A stretch of DNA of 64,000 nucleotides, taken from positions 33,181 to 97,180 of the forward strand of contig CAVVDR010000025.1 in NCBI GenBank assembly GCA_963746955.1, read 5' to 3'. This stretch comes from DASQBT01 sp963746955 (GTDB lineage Bacteria; Pseudomonadota; Gammaproteobacteria; Burkholderiales; Thiobacillaceae). Positions within the stretch are counted from its first letter, which is position 1; every line of letters starts with the position of its first letter. The translations under genes and the position numbers were made by a program. Of the stretch, positions 34,784 through 43,283 are shown in pieces. The notes beneath the pieces are model-generated. The model saw only the letters and a program-made list of their open reading frames with translations. It made no database searches and had not been told where the DNA came from.

Positions 34784-36763
34784 CTAACCCCTTGCTGCCT
34801 TATCGTGCAGGTCAGGACTCTTGTCTTCCGGAGTTATGGCAAGCGGAACCGCCCCCGCAAGCGCTGGAATCACTCCCAGCCGGTCCTTCAGCAGGGAAGA
34901 GGGCTTGCCGAAGCGGACTGCATAGAACATGGCATTGCTCATGACCTTCTTCACGTACTCCCGGGTTTCGTTAAACGGAATGGTTTCAATATAGATTGAT
35001 CCCTCCATGGCCCTTTCGTCACGCCAGCGCTGTGCCCGTCGCGGCCCTGCGTTATATGCAGCAGTGACCAACACCGCTTGGTTGTCCAAGGCATCCATCA
35101 GCGCACGCAGATAATAGGCGCCGAACTTGATGTTGGTATCGGCATTGTGGGCATCGTGCGCCTTGAAATGGTGAAACCCGAGCTTGCGGGCAATCCAGCG
35201 CGCGGTATCCGGCATCAGTTGCATCAGACCCATGGCCCCGGTCCCTGATCTGGCGTCCACAGAAAAACGGCTTTCCTGGCGAATCACGCCGTAGATCCAG
35301 GCCTCGTCCAGTCGATATTCCCGCGCATAGGCAGAGGCCTGCTCGCGAAACGGAGTCAAGAAACGCAAGTCGAAATTGTGTTGCTCACGGGTTTTCTCCG
35401 CGGTACTGATCGCGCGGTCAAACCACTCATGCTGCCGGGCCAGTTCGGCCGCCGCCAGAAGCTGACGGTCATCATCCTTGCGTATCGCCCAATTCCATTC
35501 CTCTGTGGCTTCGGCCCGCAGCCCGAGATGGTAAAGCGCCAGCGCCCGGACAATGGCCGGGTCTTTGCCCAGGCTCTTTATTTCTTCTCCAGAAACCCTG
35601 ATATCGGCCACGGGATTGCCCGCTGTTGGTCCCAGTTCTTCCGCCGCAAGCTGGCCATAATAATTAAATTCACCAGACAGGGGTCCCAGCAGCGCATCTG
35701 CGGCGAAGGTCCGGCCAAGATTTTTGAGCGCGCGGGCCTTCCAGTATCGCCAAACCGCTTGATTTTGCGTCTCATCGCCCATGCTGCTGATCACCTCGAA
35801 TACTTGGCGCCACTGAGCGGCCCGCAGTGCCGCCCTCGCCCACCACTCGCGCTGGGGATCAGAAAGGGCCAGGGTGCCGGCCCGTTGAAACCAGATCAGG
35901 GCCTTGGGATGGTGCAACATCGCGCCGCGAAACCCCACCAAGCCCCAGGCTGTATGCCCATCCAATTCGGGCAAATGTGTGACCAACCCTTCTAGCAGAT
36001 TTGCCGCCCGGTCCGGATCAATCCTGGCCAGCAGGCCCAGCGCATACAGCATGACTTCGCGGTCGGCCCGACGCGTCAGATCCAGTTTACCGCTTCCAAG
36101 CAACGCGTCTGGGTCCCGGCTGGCTGTATCAATTAGAACTGGGTCAGGTCTCATTTCGGACGGCAAGGCAGTGGCCACGGATTTCGCCACACCGGGATTG
36201 CCCGCCAGCAAGCTTAGTCGCAGGCGCCGCCAGACATCCTCCTGCCTGAGGTAGCCGAGAGATATAAGTTGGGAAAACAATGGGGTGCAAGCGGCAGGCA
36301 AATCACTGCCCGTGAACCACAAGCTGACCGCCTCACGTAAATGGGCCTTGCTCCCTGCGGCCAGCTCGGCACGCTGGGCATAGCACTTATGGGTCATATC
36401 CGGGCTGGCCAGTCGGGCATATTCCGGCAGGTAGGCTGGCCACAGTTCGCGGCGCCCCAAATCCTTCAGCCAGTCTGCACGGAGTTTTTCGGCCAGCCAG
36501 GTATCGGGCTGGCTGGCCAGAAAGTCAGCCACGGCGGCATCGCCTGCGCTTCTGATATCCCGGCTGATACTCCAGTATTGGAGATAGGGATAGAGCACGT
36601 AGCTCTTGTCGACCCGCTCCGCCTGGCGTTCGAACCCCCTTGCATCTTGGGCGTAAAACGCCTGCCTGGCACGCAGAAACGCATCATCGTTACCCGCAAT
36701 TGTCTGACTGCTTATTGCTGCTAGCGTGCTCGCCAAAATCCAAAGCAAGTAATTCCGGTTCAT
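34784..36763 (-). CDS. slt: Soluble lytic murein transglycosylase
   Basis: Periplasmic exo-muramidase. About 659 residues from the ATG at 36763, which is directly followed by a signal peptide (NYLLWILASTLAAISSQTIA). A long alpha-helical superhelical domain, then the GEWL-type catalytic domain with IRQESRFSVDARSGTGAMGLMQ (catalytic Glu) and LDNQAVLVTAAYNAGPRRAQRW. Second lytic transglycosylase in the window after mltA. The frame extends upstream to 36964, but that part lacks protein-like features. Confidence 0.94.
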   Translation of the reverse strand: MNRNYLLWILASTLAAISSQTIAGNDDAFLRARQAFYAQDARGFERQAERVDKSYVLYPYLQYWSISRDIRSAGDAAVADFLASQPDTWLAEKLRADWLKDLGRRELWPAYLPEYARLASPDMTHKCYAQRAELAAGSKAHLREAVSLWFTGSDLPAACTPLFSQLISLGYLRQEDVWRRLRLSLLAGNPGVAKSVATALPSEMRPDPVLIDTASRDPDALLGSGKLDLTRRADREVMLYALGLLARIDPDRAANLLEGLVTHLPELDGHTAWGLVGFRGAMLHHPKALIWFQRAGTLALSDPQREWWARAALRAAQWRQVFEVISSMGDETQNQAVWRYWKARALKNLGRTFAADALLGPLSGEFNYYGQLAAEELGPTAGNPVADIRVSGEEIKSLGKDPAIVRALALYHLGLRAEATEEWNWAIRKDDDRQLLAAAELARQHEWFDRAISTAEKTREQHNFDLRFLTPFREQASAYAREYRLDEAWIYGVIRQESRFSVDARSGTGAMGLMQLMPDTARWIARKLGFHHFKAHDAHNADTNIKFGAYYLRALMDALDNQAVLVTAAYNAGPRRAQRWRDERAMEGSIYIETIPFNETREYVKKVMSNAMFYAVRFGKPSSLLKDRLGVIPALAGAVPLAITPEDKSPDLHDKAARG

Positions 36764-37268
36764 GACTTCAAAGCTTATCACGGCGCATCGTAACCCCTGT
36801 CCCCCATGACTCCCTGCGGAGTTGGTTCGATCGCGCCCTGTCTGGAGAGACTGCGCCTTACGGGCTTCCCTGATTTCGCCAGGAAAGTGCCTGCTGAACG
36901 CAGCGCAAGAATTCATCGTGATCGATTTTGGCAAGCCCTTGGCTGATCTTGCCATGGTGCGCAATGGTGAAATCCGGGGGCTGAAGAACGCGTACAGAAG
37001 ACAGGGGAACGAACCTATCGGGCAACGGCTACCCCTGTTTGGTCAGCACCAGCTGATCTCTGCGCACGGCCGGGCCAACCCTCACTCGGCGCGGTACAGA
37101 GGCCGATTCGTCTTGCCGTATTGCGCCTTGGCCGATCTGGTCCGCAATGGCCGTGGATAGGCATTCGGTCCTTATGTTCACGGCCAAGCGGCTGGTGTCC
37201 GGCCCGTCTTGCCCGTCGGCATCAATTCCCGAGCCATCACGAAGAAATCAGTCTCTGGCGGATCCCCG
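36764..37268. other. Spacer between slt and ilvA with a doubtful interrupted frame
   Basis: 505 bases. The only notable content is the interrupted minus-strand frame described separately and an overlapping 112-codon plus-strand frame (36822-37160) in antisense to it. No RNA gene or repeat recognised. A promoter for slt is expected near 36770-36850. Confidence 0.45.
36858..37247 (-). pseudogene. Possible degenerate ORF with a single in-frame TAG
   Basis: One minus-strand frame stays open for 129 codons except for one TAG at 37031-37029. The part before it has a protein-like composition (VNIRTECLSTAIADQIGQG, RDGSGIDADGQDGP), and so does the part after (FTIAHHGKISQGLAKIDHDE, FLRCVQQALSW). A GTG at 37181 is the only plausible start; no ribosome site is evident. 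It may be a decayed gene or a chance frame in GC-rich DNA; a competing plus-strand frame covers the same bases. Confidence 0.3.
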
Positions 37269-38792
37269 CTATCCGTCCAGAAACAACTTGTAGGCCGGAT
37301 TGCGGGATTCGTCCCAGTAGCGATAGCCAAGCTTTTCCAGGAACTTGCGAAAAGCCGGCTTTTCCTTTTCTGCCACCTGGATACCCACCAGCACCCGCCC
37401 GTAGTCCGTCCCGTGGTTGCGGTAATGAAACAGGCTGATATTCCAGCCCCGGCTCATGCTGTTGAGAAAATTCATCAGGGCGCCGGGCCGTTCCGGGAAT
37501 TCGAACCGATAGACCAGCTCATTGATGGCGTGCGGAGCTCGCCCGCCGACCAGGTGACGGATATGCAATTTCGCCATTTCATTGTCGGTCAGGTCCTGGG
37601 CATCCAGGCCGTGCTGCTGCAACTGCGCGATCAGCTTGTCGGCCTCGTCGCGGCCGTGAATCTGCAGGCCGACAAACACATGGGCCGCTGCCGGATCTGC
37701 GTAGCGATAGTTGAATTCGGTAATGCTGCGCGCCCCCAGCAAAGAGCAGAAGGCGCGAAAACTGCCGGGCTTTTCCGGAATGGTCACCGCCAGAATTGCT
37801 TCGCGGCGCTCGCCCAGTTCAGCGCGTTCCGCAATATGGCGCAGGCGGTCAAAATTCATGTTGGCGCCACTGGCGATCGCCATCAGATTCTTGCCCTTGA
37901 GCCGATCGCCCCGCACGGCGGCCTTCAGGCCAGCGATTGAAAGTGCTCCGGCCGGTTCAAGAATGGAGCGAGTATCCTCGAACACATCCTTGATCGCCGC
38001 GCAGATGGCATCGTTGTCCACTCGGATGATTTCGTCCACGTACAGCTTGGCCAGACGAAAGGTCTCCAGTCCGACCTGCTTGACCGCCACGCCATCGGCA
38101 AAGATGCCCACGTTGGCGAGCTTTACCCGTTCATCGCGGCAAAGGGAACGGGCCATGGCATCGGCATCTTCCGGCTCCACCCCCACGACCCGGATTTCAG
38201 GACGCAAACGCTTGATGTATACGCCGATACCGGCGATCAGGCCACCGCCGCCCACCGGCACGTAGACAGAATGAATGGGGCCGCTGTGCTGCCTCAACAT
38301 TTCCATGGCAATCGTGCCCTGGCCGGCAATCACGGCCGGATCGTCATACGGATGTACGAAGCTGGCATTGCGTTCGCGTGAGATCAAGCGCGCATGTTCA
38401 TAGGCGTCCGAATAGGAATCCCCGTGCAGCACCACTTGGGCCCCGCGCGCCGCCACGGCGCTGATCTTGATCTGTGGTGTGGTCACAGGCATGACGATCG
38501 TTGCCATTACTCCAAGCTTTTGCGCCGCCAGTGCCACTCCCTGAGCATGGTTGCCGGCAGATGCCGCGACGACACCCCGCTTGAGCTGGGCGGGTGTCAG
38601 GCTGGCCATTTTGTTGTAGGCACCGCGCAGCTTGAACGAAAACACAGGCTGCAAATCCTCGCGCTTGAGCCAGACCTGGTTATCGAGCCGGCGCGACAGA
38701 CTGCTCGCCAGTTCCAGGGGGGATTCAATTGCCACGTCATAGACGCGTGCGGTCAGTATGCGTTCGAGATAATCGTCAACAGGCATTGTCAT
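37269..38792 (-). CDS. ilvA: Threonine ammonia-lyase (biosynthetic)
   Basis: PLP enzyme converting threonine to 2-oxobutanoate, first step of isoleucine synthesis. 507 residues: PLP Lys54 in FSFKLRGAYNKMASL, AGNHAQGVALAAQKLG, the Gly-rich phosphate loop PVGGGGLIAGIG, and two C-terminal ACT-like regulatory modules (about 325-420 and 425-507; SFRAFCSLLGARSITEFNYR, MNFLNSMSRGWNISLFHYRN) that bind isoleucine/valine. Two ATGs (38792, 38786) are possible starts. Divergent from rpiA. Confidence 0.95.
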   Translation of the reverse strand: MTMPVDDYLERILTARVYDVAIESPLELASSLSRRLDNQVWLKREDLQPVFSFKLRGAYNKMASLTPAQLKRGVVAASAGNHAQGVALAAQKLGVMATIVMPVTTPQIKISAVAARGAQVVLHGDSYSDAYEHARLISRERNASFVHPYDDPAVIAGQGTIAMEMLRQHSGPIHSVYVPVGGGGLIAGIGVYIKRLRPEIRVVGVEPEDADAMARSLCRDERVKLANVGIFADGVAVKQVGLETFRLAKLYVDEIIRVDNDAICAAIKDVFEDTRSILEPAGALSIAGLKAAVRGDRLKGKNLMAIASGANMNFDRLRHIAERAELGERREAILAVTIPEKPGSFRAFCSLLGARSITEFNYRYADPAAAHVFVGLQIHGRDEADKLIAQLQQHGLDAQDLTDNEMAKLHIRHLVGGRAPHAINELVYRFEFPERPGALMNFLNSMSRGWNISLFHYRNHGTDYGRVLVGIQVAEKEKPAFRKFLEKLGYRYWDESRNPAYKLFLDG

Positions 38793-38865
38793 GTTGTTAT
38801 GGAAGTTTGAGAAAATCCGGGAATCCCGCTATCTTTGCAGGTTGACAGGAGAAAAGGCAAGCGAG

Positions 38866-39525
38866 ATGACACAGGACGAAATGAAACAGGCGGTGGCCAG
38901 AGCTGCCGTTGAATACGTCAAGGGCGGCATCATCGGAGTGGGCACTGGCTCAACCGCCAACTATTTCATCGACGAACTAGCCAAGATCAAGGGGCGTATC
39001 GATGGCGCAGTGGCCAGTTCCGAAGCGACCGCCCAGCGCCTCAAGAATTACGGAATAGCGGTCTACGATTTGAATAGCGTGGATGGCATGGAGATTTATG
39101 TAGATGGCGCGGACGAAGTCACCGAGCACTTCCACATGATCAAGGGCGGCGGTGGCGCGCTAACCCGGGAAAAGATTGTTGCCGCGTGTGCCCGGCAGTT
39201 CATCTGCGTGGTGGATCAATCCAAGCTGGTTGGCGTACTGGGCAAATTTCCCCTGCCCTTGGAAGTCATTCCCATGGCCAGAGGTTACGTGGCGCGCGAA
39301 CTGGTAAGACTGGGCGGCCAACCGAAATTGCGCGAGGGATACTCCACTGACAACGGGAACGCGATTCTGGATGTCTCAGGCCTGAGCATACTGGACCCGG
39401 TTGCCCTGGAGACGGCAATAAACCAGCTTGCCGGAGTGGTTGCCAATGGTCTGTTCGCGCGCCGCCCGGCCGATATTCTCTTGCTGGGGACGGCAACTGG
39501 CGTCAAGGCATCAATCCGGCACTGA
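38866..39525 (+). CDS. rpiA: Ribose-5-phosphate isomerase A
   Basis: Interconverts ribose 5-phosphate and ribulose 5-phosphate; with rpe it completes the non-oxidative pentose phosphate branch in this window. 219 residues from the ATG at 38866, preceded by GGAGAAAAGG. Motifs: IIGVGTGSTANYFIDEL, EIYVDGADEVTEHFHMIKGG, GGGALTREKIVA (catalytic Glu), and ILLLGTATGVK. The frame upstream to 38791 overlaps the ilvA start and is not part of the protein. Confidence 0.96.
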   Translation: MTQDEMKQAVARAAVEYVKGGIIGVGTGSTANYFIDELAKIKGRIDGAVASSEATAQRLKNYGIAVYDLNSVDGMEIYVDGADEVTEHFHMIKGGGGALTREKIVAACARQFICVVDQSKLVGVLGKFPLPLEVIPMARGYVARELVRLGGQPKLREGYSTDNGNAILDVSGLSILDPVALETAINQLAGVVANGLFARRPADILLLGTATGVKASIRH

Positions 39526-39711
39526 GGATTCCGGGTCGGACTGTTCTTCCGCCAACGGCACTCGATAGCGCTCATTGGCCCACTGTCCCAAGTCAATCAT
39601 TTTGCAGCGTTCGCTGCAAAACGGCCGGACGGGATTGTCCAAACTGTAGACCTGTAATCGGCCACAGCCCGGACAAGCCACTCTTGTTCTGGGCTGATTT
39701 GCTGGTTTCAT
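39511..39711 (-). CDS. yacG: DNA gyrase inhibitor YacG
   Basis: Small zinc protein that inhibits DNA gyrase. 66 residues from the ATG at 39711; four-Cys site in VACPGCGRLQVY and RPFCSERCKMIDLGQWANE. The ATG overlaps the zapD stop (ATGA). Overlaps the convergent rpiA 3' end by 15 bases. The zapD-yacG pair after coaE is the standard gammaproteobacterial and betaproteobacterial order. Confidence 0.94.
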   Translation of the reverse strand: MKPANQPRTRVACPGCGRLQVYSLDNPVRPFCSERCKMIDLGQWANERYRVPLAEEQSDPESSVPD

Positions 39712-40460
39712 AGGCTGCAAAAAGTCAGCTCGAAAGCGAGCGCATCGGCGCAAACCTTGGGATGGCCTGGCATGCAGCGCACAAAGCGGATGTTGAGCGC
39801 GTACTTGTTGGCGGAAATTTCCGGCACGCAGGGATAATCTTCCGCCAGTCCAACCCGTACCATCTGCGCGTGACGCCCGTCCATCATCAATTGAAACAGG
39901 CCTCCCTGGACTTTCTGCTGCCGGGGGTCGCTGCCCTCGCGCAGGAGTTTCAGCACAATGCCCGCCCCCGCCCGAACTGGCAGCATAGGCTCCAGCCACG
40001 ATTGGAGATATTCGCGCCGCGCCGGAGCCGGTAGATGCAGCCAACGGTGATAGCTGGGCAGATCAAATTCGCACAGGCCACCGGGAATCACCGCCCGCTG
40101 CTTGATCGCCATCAGCCACTCATCTTCCTTGATATGATGGCCAACCTTGCCCGGAATGGCGTGTATGCCGGCATAAACCTGTTCGATTTCTGTCAGCACT
40201 GCTTTCAGCTTAGCGGCTGCCACCCCTGGATTTCCGGCGAGCGCCGCCAGCGTAGTACGCTGTCTTTCCAGTTCCTGCAACAGTTCCGACTTCAGGTCGG
40301 AGCGCGCAGCAACCTCGCAGATTTCAAACAGGGTCTGCAGCGCCGCATGATGATTTAACCCATGGCTGCGTGCCACATACCAGACCAGCTTGTCGAACAG
40401 ATCTTCAAGCCTAAGCAATATGCGGATGCGTTCGTTTAAAGGATATTCGTAGCGAATCAT
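39708..40460 (-). CDS. zapD: Cell division protein ZapD
   Basis: Cross-links FtsZ filaments at the division septum. 250 residues from the ATG at 40460, giving the family start IRYEYPLNERIRILLRLEDL. Also GNPGVAAAKLKAVLTEIEQ, AIPGKVGHHIKEDEWLMAI and YHRWLHLPAPARREYLQSW. Between coaE and yacG as in E. coli. It lies 138 bases downstream of coaE, so an internal promoter is possible. Confidence 0.93.
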   Translation of the reverse strand: MIRYEYPLNERIRILLRLEDLFDKLVWYVARSHGLNHHAALQTLFEICEVAARSDLKSELLQELERQRTTLAALAGNPGVAAAKLKAVLTEIEQVYAGIHAIPGKVGHHIKEDEWLMAIKQRAVIPGGLCEFDLPSYHRWLHLPAPARREYLQSWLEPMLPVRAGAGIVLKLLREGSDPRQQKVQGGLFQLMMDGRHAQMVRVGLAEDYPCVPEISANKYALNIRFVRCMPGHPKVCADALAFELTFCSL

Positions 40461-40598
40461 GCTTATGGGCAGCACCAGTGATTCTCTTGCAAAAGACAGG
40501 GTTCAAAGCGCGTCCGAATGCTCGTGCCCTTGCGAGCGTGTTTACACACCCTTTTTACCGCGGCGGCGAGGCCGATTGTCCATGAATATCGCACCAAA

Positions 40599-41204
40599 TC
40601 AAGGTTTCTTATTCGCAAGCGAAGAATACTTCTCATGCAAGGCCTGGATTTTCGTCCCTAATTCCGCGGAATCCCCGTCATTCACAATCACGTCATCTGC
40701 CCGCTCCAAGCGGGCCTGCCGATCAGCCTGGGCTGCCAAGATAAGCTCCACTTCTTCCCGGCTGAGCTCGCTGCGCGCCATCGTGCGGGCGATTTGCTGT
40801 GCCGGATTGCAGTCGACCACCAGCACCTGATCCAGAAGGTCAGTGTAGCCGCCCTTTTCCACCAACAGCGGGATCACTACCAGGGCATAGGGCACCGCCA
40901 GGGAATTCAGCTGCGTCTCCACCTCTTTTCGGATCAATGGGTGCAAAATGGCTTCCAGCCTGGCTCTTGAAGCCGCATCGCCAAAAACCGTGCGGCGCAT
41001 CAGCGGGCGGTTGAGACCCCCATCGGGAGTGAGATAACCCGGGCCAAACTGGGTGCGGATAAGCGGCATGGCCTGCCCTCCACTGCAAGTCAGCTCGCGC
41101 GCCAATTGATCAGTATCAATAACCGGGACACCCAATTGCGCAAACAATTCCGCGACCGTCGATTTGCCAGACCCAATGCCTCCGGTCAGGCCGACAACCC
41201 GCAT
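40599..41204 (-). CDS. coaE: Dephospho-CoA kinase
   Basis: Final step of coenzyme A synthesis. 201 residues: P-loop GLTGGIGSGKSTVAELFAQLG at the N-terminus (positions 5-25), DTDQLAREL, FGDAASRARLEAILHPLI, and VIPLLVEKGGY. One-base overlap with pilD upstream, so it is transcribed with the pilus genes; this pilD-coaE linkage is widespread. Confidence 0.96.
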   Translation of the reverse strand: MRVVGLTGGIGSGKSTVAELFAQLGVPVIDTDQLARELTCSGGQAMPLIRTQFGPGYLTPDGGLNRPLMRRTVFGDAASRARLEAILHPLIRKEVETQLNSLAVPYALVVIPLLVEKGGYTDLLDQVLVVDCNPAQQIARTMARSELSREEVELILAAQADRQARLERADDVIVNDGDSAELGTKIQALHEKYSSLANKKP

Positions 41205-42058
41205 CAGAGTATAGCCAGATAGGCTCGCATCAGGCCGGCGCCAAAAAACAATGCAACCATGCCGCCGCCGGCTAGATAGGGGCCGAAGGGAATGGGAATA
41301 CGGCGGTCATGGCGCACCAGGGCGATCATCAAGAGACCCGCCAGCGCACCTACTAGAGAAGACAGCAAAATGGTGACCGGCAACAGCTCCCAGCCCAGCC
41401 AGGCGCCGATGGCGGCCAATAGCTTGAAATCGCCGTATCCCATGCCTTCCTTGCCCGTAACCAGCTTGAATGCCCAGTAAACCAGCCAAAGGCTCAGGTA
41501 GCCTGCCATGGCGCCGATGACCGCGGACTGCAGCGTAGTGAAGGTGTCGAACAGGTTGAACAACAAACCCAGCCACAGCAGGGGCAGAGTCAGGGTGTCC
41601 GGCAGCAGAGTCGTATCCAGATCAATGAATGCCAGTACCACCAGCGCCCACAGCAAGATCAGACTGCCTGCCAGCATGAGATTGGGGCCATATTTCCAGG
41701 CAAGCGCGGCAGCCAGCAGAGCGGCCAGCAGTTCCACCGTCGGGTACCGCAGTCCGATGGCCGCTCCACAATCCCGACAACGGCCTCGCAACGCAAGCCA
41801 ACTTATGACGGGGATATTTTCCAGCGCCGAGATGGGGTGGCCACAATTGGGGCAGGCCGAACGAGGCATCCATAGGTTGTAGACTGCCGGCGCCGCAACG
41901 ACGTCGCCGCGCAGTTCGGCGCACTGGAGCTGCCAGTCGGATTCCAGCATCTTGGGCAGGCGGTATATCACGACATTTAGGAAGCTGCCAACCAGCAGGC
42001 CCAGAACAAGCATCAAACTGGTGAAGACCGCCGGCTCGGAACGCAGGAACTCGATCAC
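41204..42058 (-). CDS. pilD: Prepilin peptidase / N-methyltransferase PilD
   Basis: Inner-membrane aspartyl protease that cleaves and methylates type IV prepilins and type II secretion pseudopilins. 284 residues, about eight transmembrane helices. The cytoplasmic loop has the four-Cys pattern CPNCGHP...GRCRDCGAAIGLRYP, and the catalytic Asp pair lies in AFIDLDTTLLPD and MGYGDFKLLAA. Overlaps pilC by four bases. No prepilin gene lies in this window. Confidence 0.95.
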   Translation of the reverse strand: MIEFLRSEPAVFTSLMLVLGLLVGSFLNVVIYRLPKMLESDWQLQCAELRGDVVAAPAVYNLWMPRSACPNCGHPISALENIPVISWLALRGRCRDCGAAIGLRYPTVELLAALLAAALAWKYGPNLMLAGSLILLWALVVLAFIDLDTTLLPDTLTLPLLWLGLLFNLFDTFTTLQSAVIGAMAGYLSLWLVYWAFKLVTGKEGMGYGDFKLLAAIGAWLGWELLPVTILLSSLVGALAGLLMIALVRHDRRIPIPFGPYLAGGGMVALFFGAGLMRAYLAIL

Positions 42059-43272
42059 CCTATCGCAGAACCCATCTTGAAGATTGGCAAATACATGGCG
42101 ACCACCAGCCCGCCTATCAGCACGCCGAGCACAACCATGATCAAGGGTTCAATCAGGCTGGAAATGGCATCCACCGCGTCATCCACTTCCTGCTCATAAA
42201 AATCCGCCACTTTACTCAACATCGAATCCAGAGACCCGGATTCCTCACCGATCGCCGCCATCTGCAGCACCATGTTGGGGAATACCCCGGTGCTTTGCAT
42301 GGCGGTAGTCAATGCGGTACCGGTAGCCACATCCCCCTTGATACGATAGGTGGCTTCTTCAAAGACATAATTTCCCGAGGCGCCTGCTACGGAATCCAGC
42401 GCATCCACCAGAGGAACGCCAGCGGCGAACATCGTGGATAGGGTCCGAGACCAGCGCGCGATAGTGGCTTTTTCGATTACCACCCCAAAAATGGGCAAGC
42501 GCAACAATAACCTGTCCATAAACGCTTGGACAGGCTTCGACCGCTGCCAAACCTTAAAGAAAGCCACCGTTCCACCTATCAGGATGCCGAAAATCGCCCA
42601 CCACCATTTGACGAAGAAATCGGAGATCGCCATCACCAGCAAAGTGGGCGCTGGCAAATCCGCGCCAAAGCCAGTGAACAATTCCTTGAAAGCCGGAATG
42701 ACAAAAATCATGATGACAGTGGTCACGACAATGGCTACCACGATCACCGCCGCAGGATAGAACAGGGCAGACTTGATCTTGCCCTTGAGCTTAACGATCT
42801 TTTCCTTATAGGTGGCCAGTCGATCGAGCACGCCATCCAGAATACCCGCCTGCTCACCCGCATTCACAAGATTGCAGAACAGGCTGTCGAAGTACTTGGG
42901 ATGCTTGCTGAATGCCTGGTATAAGCTGCTGCCTTTTTCGATATCCGCTTTCACCTCGATCAGCAATTGCTGCACCGATCGGTTGGCATTACCCTTGCCA
43001 ACGATGTCGAAGGCCTGCAGCAAGGGCACGCCAGCTTTCATCATGGTAGCCAGTTGCCGGGTAAACAGAGCAATGTCTTTCTCGGTAATCCTTTGTGCCC
43101 CGGCGAACAGCGTACTTTGCTTCCGCACCTTTGTGACGGTGATACCTTGGCGCCGCAGCTGGACGGTGACAAGCGCCTCGCCCCCGGCCAGCATTTGGCC
43201 CTTGAGCTTCTTGCCCTTCTTGTCCATTCCCTCCCACTGGAAGGTCGCGTCTTTGGCAACAGCAGTAGCCAT
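42055..43272 (-). CDS. pilC: Type IV pilus inner-membrane platform protein PilC
   Basis: Polytopic assembly platform that links the PilB motor to pilin export. 405 residues with two homologous GspF domains (about 70-195 and 275-400), each with FTRQLATMMKAGVPLLQAFD and WSRTLSTMFAAGVPLVDAL, and three hydrophobic helices such as PAAVIVVAIVVTTVIMIFVI. The start lies 11 bases after pilB. Confidence 0.96.
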   Translation of the reverse strand: MATAVAKDATFQWEGMDKKGKKLKGQMLAGGEALVTVQLRRQGITVTKVRKQSTLFAGAQRITEKDIALFTRQLATMMKAGVPLLQAFDIVGKGNANRSVQQLLIEVKADIEKGSSLYQAFSKHPKYFDSLFCNLVNAGEQAGILDGVLDRLATYKEKIVKLKGKIKSALFYPAAVIVVAIVVTTVIMIFVIPAFKELFTGFGADLPAPTLLVMAISDFFVKWWWAIFGILIGGTVAFFKVWQRSKPVQAFMDRLLLRLPIFGVVIEKATIARWSRTLSTMFAAGVPLVDALDSVAGASGNYVFEEATYRIKGDVATGTALTTAMQSTGVFPNMVLQMAAIGEESGSLDSMLSKVADFYEQEVDDAVDAISSLIEPLIMVVLGVLIGGLVVAMYLPIFKMGSAIG

Positions 43273-43283
43273 GCTTTGTCCTC

